Below, piece by piece: positions 45,233-64,000 of a DNA stretch of 64,000 nt; position 1 is the first letter of the stretch; every line of letters starts with the position of its first letter. A program made the translations under genes and the position numbers. The notes under the pieces are model-generated. The model was not told the origin of the DNA. It ran no database searches and saw only the letters and a program-made list of their open reading frames with translations. The DNA comes from Chiridota heheva (lineage: Eukaryota; Echinodermata; Holothuroidea; Apodida; Chiridotidae), in the NCBI GenBank assembly GCA_020152595.1, contig JAIGNY010000186.1, forward strand, positions 958,501-1,022,500. Reading direction: 5' to 3'.

Positions 45233-45322
45233 CACAGGTGTTCCTAGCGTTATGGCAACCTATATATTTACTACACATATATATATATGTAGTGAGTTGC
45301 CATAACGCTAGGAACACCTGTG
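45233..45322. mobile_element. 90-bp MITE with perfect 27-bp inverted ends
   Basis: 45233-45259 and 45296-45322 are perfect reverse complements over 27 bp, starting CACAGGTGTTCCTAGCG. The interior, TACTACACATATATATATAT followed by GTAGT, is itself palindromic, so the whole element can fold into one hairpin. The ends match the 43491-43916 family, making this an internally deleted member. Confidence 0.85.
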
Positions 45323-45854
45323 GTCGGAAGGGAGGGAGGGAAGGGGTTAGCGAGATTGGGATTCCGGCGGGTATTTGGAGGAGATGTCACCGACCTGCCA
45401 TCTACACATATTTTCTGGAACTGCCCATTGCTGTTGTTTACTGATTTGCGGTTGCACTGTACACGCCACTTAGTATGTCAAAAAGTGTATTGTGGGATAT
45501 GACTAATAGGTGGACGGGGAGGGGGCTAGTACTGTAGTAGATACTATTGCTAATACATAACCTCTCCTACAGTGCATCACCGACGCCCTCAAAATTTGCC
45601 TGATGTTGATTGTTTAGGTACATTTTAGGGTGGGAGGGATAGAGCACCCAAAAGTCAAATGATTTATTTCCAGTGTGGTCCCCAAATGTAACATAAACCC
45701 CTAAGATTAAGTAAGAAACTTATTTTAACATACATTTTGGTAGATTTCCTCGAATTGTTTTTATATATGGATACAAATTGTCACTTCTATGGAAGAAATT
45801 TAGTGTCTTGTGCACAGGATGATAGCATTGCAACTAATGTACTTGTCAGTTTTA

Positions 45855-45916
45855 TGACTCACTACCCCGGCAATGTCAGTCAAAGGTGAGTCATTAACAT
45901 ATGAAAAAGTGACTCA
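45855..45916. promoter_or_regulatory. cluster of AP-1-type TGA(C/G)TCA sites
   Basis: Three exact heptamers in 62 bp: TGACTCA at 45855-45861, TGAGTCA at 45887-45893 and TGACTCA at 45910-45916. A near match, TGACTCT, follows near 45954. It lies about 1.4 kb upstream of the first coding ARMC1 exon. Function is inferred only from the motifs and their clustering. Confidence 0.35.
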
Positions 45917-47221
45917 CATGTGTGTCATTGTACCAAATTTTCAGTCACTAGAGTGACTCTGGGATGGGTCAATTTACTCCAGTCCCATTGACTTTGTAGA
46001 AAGGTAAGTGATTTGGGTAAGTCATTTCACAGAAAATGTCAGTCACTATGTGATTGAGGGGTGCGTCAATGTACATATGTTTTGTCCCACCCCCTTCCCC
46101 ACCTTGGTGCAATGACTCGCCTTGTACAGGGTAGGGTGAGTAATGCAATTGACAAGTACATAATGTTGCCAACGTGTGCAAACAAGTTGAAAGGGGGAGG
46201 GGCCAAAACGGGCGCAGATACAAAAAAAAAAACACACTGAGCATTTGTTGCAAGACGCGACAATTGCGTTGTTGGGCACTATCATAATTATTCGAATTCG
46301 ACTACTTCAATGCCCTTAGTTCTTTTGTTAATATTGATACATAGTACATTGTACACGTCATACATGCATGTATATACAGTAGGATGCACAATGGTACATT
46401 TATATGCTCGAAAGGCTGCACAGAGGATGTAGATATGCACTCAAAATATGTCAATAATTTCTTTGCTCAAGCGTTCTATCTTCTTATTGGTTGAAAATAA
46501 TGATTTTGTGAATGTTACATTTTTGTCAAGGCGCTTGCAAAAAATGTGTAAAAACTTTAGTTTTGAACGAAAAATGTGTATTCTTTTGGGATAGCAATTG
46601 AGTTATTATGATATTCACAATGTTTAAAACATTCAAGGTTCAGTGGGCTGATTTCAGGTTAAAATATGGAAGTCTTCAAATCGAAAATCAATGAAAACAC
46701 GTTGAAGCTTATTAACTTTGCTTAAGTGTGTAAATGGGTAATCATTCATACTCTAAATCAGAGATTCAGAGCGAATGAGTTCTAGTATGAAGATTCATAC
46801 TCAGTGGGGTGGGGGGGGCGTGAATTTGGAATTGAGATTTGTGGTGGGGTCCGTGAATTTGGGATTAGGGGTCCATGAATTTGGGGTTTAGATTGGTTTT
46901 GACTTTTAAAACAAGTGTATGCTGAGTTATGGGAAATCACTTATACATTAGTTATTGAATGCACTCAGCTTCCATGATTAGGAGTACAATTTTGTGTGTT
47001 AATCTGAACAATTTGTCTGATAGCTCATATGAAGGTTGAAAGAATGATCACATTTGATCACATGTATGTACCTGAACAAGGGTATGGATGCTACAGTTAG
47101 AGACAGACAGGACATCTTGCAGAGAGAGTACAGCAGTGTGTATATTATCCCAAGAGTTTTTTTTTTTTTTTTTAAAGCAATGAGGGTGAAATTTTGTGTT
47201 CATTTTTTTTCTATCTTACAG

Positions 47222-58013
<10,792 letters not shown>

Positions 58014-59580
58014 TTCATTACTGATAGCAAGATTGACATTTTGATATATGCAAACTTTTGTTTTATTCAGTGATTTCAAAATGATCAGAGTAATTGTGTC
58101 ATTGCCACAGTTGTGACTGTGAAACTATTCTATTATATTTTAATACACCGTATACTTTGATTTGATGGTGAAAAATAACAAAATATGTGAGATAAAAAAT
58201 CAGGACTGTTCAATTGAATTGGGATAGTACTTTAGATTATCATTCAACTTTAAATTTATTGTCATTTGCCATTAACAACAAGGGATTTAAGACTCATATA
58301 AGATAAGTAACATAAGATTAGTAATGTAACATTAGTAATATAAGATTAGTAATATAAGATTAGTAATGTAACATTAGTAATGTAACATTAGTAATATAAG
58401 ATTAGTAATATAAGATTAGTAATGTAACATTAGTAATATAAGATTAGTAATATAAGATTAGTAATGTAACATTAGTAATATAAGATTAGTAATATAAGAT
58501 TAGTAATGTAACATTAGTAATATAAGATTAGTAATATCAGATTAGTAATGTAACATTAGTAATATAAGATTAGTAATGTAACATTAGTAATATAAGATTA
58601 GTAATATAAGATTAGTAATGTAACATTAGTAATATAAGATTAGTAATATAAGATTAGTAATGTAATATTAGTAATATAAGATTAGTAATGTAACATTAGT
58701 AATATAAGATTAGTAATATAAGATTAGTAATGTAACATTAGTAATATAAGATTAGTAATATAACATTTATCAGGATTTTGAGTATTTGACTATTTGTTTC
58801 AGTATGAAAATTTAAATATTTTATAAGGGTATATGTACTTTAACTTGATGATTTGAAAATGATGATTTTTGATAAATTATTTCAATAATAGGTATCGCTT
58901 AATTGATTGGGATGGTACTCATGAGTTAATATTAACAGGACATTAACCATTGTCTCCATCGATGCAGCACAATGTTAAATATGTTCTTATGTTATCATGC
59001 CTTATTGCCATTCTAGACAGCTTTCACTTAATTTTTATTAGCATCAATCTGGAGTGTAAAGCTAAATGTCATTTTTTAAAGGCACTTGACCTGACAGTAA
59101 GGGTCTTGTGAGCTAAACAAACATTTCATAGGTAATAGCATTCAGCCTTTTAATCTACATGGTGATAAGTAATTATCAGTCATATATCCACAACACACTT
59201 ATTGAGGGCATGCATGCTGCATCCAGCTAATGAATAAACGACAGAAATCACAGATCCTCATCAAAAGGGAACAAGCTGAAATGCCAGAAGAACAATGGTA
59301 TATGATTCCACAGCTAGTTTGTAGTTACAACACGTATCTTTGTATGAAAGGGGCACTTCTGACAAACAAATCTCTGTTTTGATGTTTATTAGGCACACTG
59401 AGTAGCCAGAGCTCATAAAATGTTGCCAAATACTGACCAGCCAGAAATGTTAGAACCATAACTTTTAGTCAAAATTGACCAAAGAAGTGCTATATATGAC
59501 ACAAAAGCAATCATTTTCACCTTTTCCACTAATGTATGAAGGTGATGGTATTTGTATTTTTTACTGGAAAAAATAAAGGA
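58014..59580 (+). other. ARMC1 3' UTR candidate
   Basis: Downstream of the stop. AATAAA signals on this strand lie at 59233-59238 and 59572-59577. A 14-bp tandem array occupies 58300-58770, so a full-length transcript would carry it. Confidence 0.5.
58300..58770. repeat. 14-bp satellite with 42-bp higher-order pattern
   Basis: About 33 monomers of 14 bp in two types, X = ATTAGTAATATAAG and Y = ATTAGTAATGTAAC. Over most of the array they run Y-X-X, giving a 42-bp higher-order unit, with occasional YX or YY breaks. It is a small-scale example of higher-order repeat structure, in or just past the ARMC1 3' UTR. Confidence 0.95.
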
Positions 59581-61399
59581 ATATCCCGTGATTTTTTATT
59601 TTCATATATATTATAGAGGACTATGAAAGAAACAAATTGGTGTACAAATCATGTTTTCCGTTACCAATGCGACAACTCCCCTCCCCTTTCCTAAATCTAC
59701 CACCAATTTGTATTGCCACATATGGGATTGAGTATCACCCAAATAATTGTATTCAAGTTTTACCTAAGCTCCTCCTTCATAATGCACAAGATGCATGCTC
59801 TAGTATTGACATGTAATTTTCTCATAAGGTCTTTAATGAACTATGGACATCCAGCAAATGTTATATCATTCGATCAGTTTTTTTAAATTTTGTATATACA
59901 TTTTTCTAATTTACATTACACTTCAAAAATCTTTCTATCTCTTATTATTGTCAGAAAACGTGTTTTGGGGTTTTTTTTTTTGCTAACCTTAGAAACCACT
60001 GGAGTGCCATTTCTAAACTAGGGTATTAAAATGTACTTTAATACTATAATGTATCCTTTTCAAAAAAGAGCCATTCATTAAGCTAAGAAATTAATATGAA
60101 ATGTGTCATTTGATGTCTTTGTGAGTTATAAGAATAGTTTGTACAGTGAGATTATTAACATGCAAATTCTTAACATCAAGGAATATCAGTATGTTATTTC
60201 TTTTTTTTAATCTTTTTTTCTCACCTTTACAACAGCCAGCAAGGGATGCAAGGAAGATCCCTGTAATTTTCAATCAAGAGGGAATGCCTTCCGAGTCCTA
60301 TTCTTAAATTCTCAAAAGGGTTTTCAGCCTACAGAATTTTCACCCTGCTTTTCACAGAACGTTGTTCAACAAAACATAATATTCTTTATAGTTTTTAATG
60401 ACAAGTAGTCTCTGCATTTATGTTTAATCCAAAGGTAAAGGTTTTGAATCTTATCAAAATCTTTGCAAATAACAACACCCATCAATATCGATTAAAACTT
60501 ACCATTTACAAGTCAGCAAATTTAAAGAGGAAGAGTGATGTACAAGCTTTTTTGCGAAACTGCAAAAAGAGATGCCATTCTTTAATCTAACACTGCTTTT
60601 CTTTTGGTTTATATAAGTCTCACCTCATCTCTCACTTAAAAAGTTTTCTGTAGTATAGTTGTTTACAAATCATGATCCTTAAGTTTCTCAATTTTTCCGA
60701 ATCTAGATCCTTAATTTTTTGATTCCTCTAAATCCTGTTTAAAAAAATTCTGATATTTCGAAATTTTATTCCCTAGCATTTAAAGATTTTTTTATGCAAA
60801 TGTTTGTGTTACTCTTGTGATGTATGAACAGGAAATATTTACTATTTTCTTATGTAAAATCCATTGTTTTAACCCTCTGCCATTTCTCTTTAGAAAAGGA
60901 AAGATAATTTTAATTAAGAGGATTTGATCTTTTCCTTACCCCCAATCAACCTCAAGCTGGAGAAGGAATTTTTGACTTGGTCTAAAATTAAGGGAAGAAA
61001 TATATATTTTGTTTAAAGAATTTTGAGGACGGGGTGCTTTCCTGTTCATACATCACATTTTTTCAATATATCAAAAAAAAAATCAAACTTGGATTACTCA
61101 TAACTTGAAAACTACACATACTATTTTCAAACTTTAAAAACTATTGAAGTTAGAAGTTAATGCTCTGTACGGAACATATTTTGTATCTGTCTAAAGACCT
61201 ATAATAGCAATATGGGGTATAAAATTGTTTCCCTTGATCATGACACCCATCTCTGTAGGGTATCCACGTGTGACAAATTCATATTTCATCATGACCATTC
61301 TAATAACAAATTTATTTTTAGAATTATAGCTGATATGTATTTTGTATGTTTTGCATTTTACAAACAGCACAATATATAAGTACGACGATCATAGGTGTA
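59581..61399. other. downstream flank, no gene recognised
   Basis: AT-rich, homopolymer-rich DNA without recognisable coding similarity or repeat borders. Confidence 0.5.
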
Positions 61400-61735
61400 G
61401 GAAGCGGGGGAATTGTGCCCCCCCCTCCCCTCTCCCACACACACACACACTTTTCCGAAAAATAACAAAAGTGCCCCTTTTTGAAAATGAAAAATGACCC
61501 TCAGTTACTGTCCCAATTAGAAAAGTTCCCCTTTTTAAAAATGACCCCACCATGTTGTTTTGGGCTCACTTATTCTATCTACAGATTGGGATGGGGGACA
61601 TATGACTTTAAAAGTGCCTCCTAAAAGGTCGTGCCCACACTTCATTTGTTGGTCAAATCTTGCTACCCAAGGGTGCAGACAAAGTTACATAATCAATTTT
61701 GCTTGTGACCCTCCTTTCGTAATCCCGCCTGTTTG
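61400..61735 (-). repeat. dispersed repeat, copy 2 (inverted)
   Basis: The reverse complement matches 37501-37845 through several blocks. A C-run and (CA)n tract lie at 61417-61451. The short + ORF at 61560-61742 falls inside the repeat and is not a gene. Confidence 0.65.
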
Positions 61736-64000
61736 CAAATAAGAGTCGAAGGAAATGTCAGGTATTCATCGCATCGCGCGAGTTAAAATAATCAGGCCTA
61801 TATAGATTACGTGCAATTTGTTTTGTTCTCAAAATGAAAAACCGACAGGACAACATATCATGCGGATGACTTCAATTTCAAACTTCTGTCCTTTTCCGCC
61901 ACCCGATACAAAAGGATCACTTAGTTCATGTTTTAATTTTGACAGTCATAGAAGATTAAACCCAAGTTTTTGAAAACGTTTCCGCACATCTCTTCGATAA
62001 ACTTACATTTGAAATGATTACACCATGTTTCAAAATTTTATTACTTAAATACCATACACAAATTTACAGGAGCACCGTGATTTTCAAGCTGTTCCTAAAA
62101 AAACCTTCTAATTCAACTTGATATGCAAACGTAACCATGGACATATAGTATACGGGTAACAGGTCCAATATTTTCAAGTGGGGAAAAGAGTGTTTTGCCC
62201 GAATATGATTATCTTATTCTTGCGATAGTTGGACTGGGATACTTCGGGGGCTATGCCACCCAAATGACTGTAGAGTGCCCAGGGATGCTAAAGTATTTCG
62301 AAATTAAGAAAATATATCCATTCGGGGATTGGACCTTGGAGCAGTGCAACTCTTTCTTGTGAGACTGGCCAATTTTCGTTGCATTTTGGAACGAAAATCA
62401 TCCAGCAAAACATGCAGATGACTTATTTGCTTTTCACGCGTTTATGACTGTTTACTACTACTTTTTGGGCCAAATATGTCTATTAATTTCACCTGAAGTT
62501 TCTCGTTTATTATTACAGTTGGGGTAATTTGTTCCTTATCTGTTTAGAACAGGAAACCCAAATGCCAAATGCTTTTTATCTGAATTAATTTTAAGTTTTA
62601 AAATATTGTTTTTTTTTATTTTCATCAATTCAGCTGTTGTACTGTACTCACAAATTTCCTCATTGAATTTGTTTGCTTCATTTTTAGCCTATTGGAGGCA
62701 TCAAACAGTCAAAAGTAAGGAATCTTCAAAGCTTCGAGGAGTTTCGTCACCTAGACCCTATCAGTCCCCCTCCCTCATAAGCGTGTACTTGGATTTTTCT
62801 TGAGTTCAAGAATATTCAAACACACTTTTCGTGTACATAATGGTCTGATGGTATGCAAATACCTTGCATTGTCATTACCAGTGCATTAAATTCTGGTAAT
62901 GTAATGCAATGCCTTGATTTTTTTATTCCATGTTTACAACAGGTGAATTTCTTAGTAAAGTGAAAAATGTATGTAAACTTTTATCGTTTTTTATCCTTGT
63001 TAGTTTTTTTTTTTTTTTTTTAAGCAATCTTACACGGAAATTTTATAAAAAAGATATTTTTTATGAATTTTTGTTGTAATTTTTCAACGTCACGAGTATT
63101 AAATATACCTGCAGCGCTATTTCAAAATTTCCCTGACTTAGCACCAAAAAAAAAAAATGCCCTTAATTTCCGCCACCATCTCCTTTTAATTTCTCCAGCA
63201 AAAAAAATAAGCAATTGGGCTTTTGAAACTTTAAAGATCTATGGACGCGTAGAGAACACAGTGACCATTTGACAAAATGTTTTAAAATCAATTAAACCCA
63301 TGAAAATACCAAAAGCTTCAACGGAAATGGATCACAAAAATGACAATTTTACATCTCTGATATTTTGAGCCCTTTAGCCCATTCACACATCACAAAATTT
63401 GGCGTAAAAACCCTTTAAGTTTTGATAAGCCATACATGATTTCAGAACCAAAAAATGAAATTACAAATTCAAAGGCTCAAAAATGGTCAACTTGTCAATT
63501 TTGATGGATATATTTGCTGTGGTCGTGGTTTAGCTGACCCTAAAGAATTTGCCCAACATAATTTTTAAACTCCAGGCCAATTCCTCACAACAATATATAA
63601 AATTGGTTCCATATGCGGGAAATCTTGTAACCTGTCTTAAATTTTGAGAAAATTTCTCGAAAAGGATGAAAATTTTCTGAAAATTGAACGAGATTTCCCG
63701 ATTAGCTGATTAGCAGCAACCTTTAATGGAAACTTAATTTACCAGTGCGATTTTGCGACTGGTAACCGGGATTTTTCGGGGATTCTGACCCTCTAAGAGG
63801 TCATTTTTATGCTGTCTCTGATTGATATATTCATTTTTGCTTTAAATTTGTACCCTTATAGTTTTGCTCGCTAGAAAGGATTCCTCACCCCCGAAAGGAT
63901 TGTATCCCCCGAAAGGATTGTTGTCCCTAAGTTACAATGTAATCATGGCCAAGGGAGGACTGGCCAGTCGGTCCAGCCAATAACTGATGCGCCGCCGCCC
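61736..64000. other. right flank, no gene recognised
   Basis: No supported gene. A stretch of about 50 bp at 62795-62835 (CAAGAATATTCAAACACACT and TTTCGTG) repeats one at 18870-18910. The last 50 bases turn GC-rich (GCGCCGCCGCCC), possibly the edge of a new feature outside the window. Confidence 0.4.

Overview
The window is animal (metazoan) nuclear DNA. It is AT-rich and intron-rich, dense in minisatellites and loaded with decayed non-LTR retrotransposons. No prokaryotic features, rRNA or tRNA were seen. Three protein-coding genes can be read by exon homology, and most of the remaining open frames are repeats or shadows. The genes and transposon types fit an invertebrate deuterostome (hemichordate or echinoderm style), but the species cannot be settled from the sequence.

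Gene layout: (1) 1058-4421, + strand, the 3' end of a PDE7-type cyclic-nucleotide phosphodiesterase. It has the last part of the catalytic domain and then an unusually long Ser/Pro/Arg-rich C-terminal tail, with an apparent reading-frame switch between the two. (2) 41663 down to about 20996, - strand, a complete or near-complete mitochondrial fission regulator (MTFR1/MTFR1L/MTFR2 family) gene in seven readable coding exons. (3) 47365-58013, + strand, a seven-exon ARMC1 gene. PDE7 and MTFR are tail-to-tail; MTFR and ARMC1 are head-to-head. From memory, human chromosome 8q13 carries PDE7A, MTFR1 and ARMC1 side by side in the same relative orientations, so this looks like a conserved microsyntenic block. 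ARMC1 and MTFR proteins both act at the mitochondrial outer membrane and are reported to work together, which makes the shared 5.6 kb divergent upstream region (41664-47221) interesting.

Mobile and repeated DNA: a near full-length but frame-broken I-superfamily-like LINE (gag, endonuclease, RT, RNase H; 26437-about 32000, -) and a CR1/L2-like LINE (32190-34165, +) lie inside one MTFR intron. Further LINE fragments lie at 16.7-18.2, 20.5, 24.3, 47.7, 49.8, 51.7 and 56.5 kb. Non-autonomous DNA-transposon-like elements include two TTAA-flanked (piggyBac-like) MITEs at 39.76-40.11 kb, a family with about 42-bp inverted ends at 43.1-45.3 kb that forms a large inverted pair, a foldback element with a nested insertion at 12.14-12.95 kb, and a pair of about 390-bp elements at 18.25 and 21.26 kb. 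Minisatellite arrays with periods of 39, 33, 18, 36, 20, 22, 31, 20 and 14/42 bp are spread through introns and intergenic DNA. Several of them give long artificial ORFs on both strands.

No novel multi-gene defence, secretion or biosynthetic system is visible. The most informative signals are the syntenic block, the PDE7 tail and frame break, and the inverted-repeat element cluster in the MTFR/ARMC1 divergent spacer.
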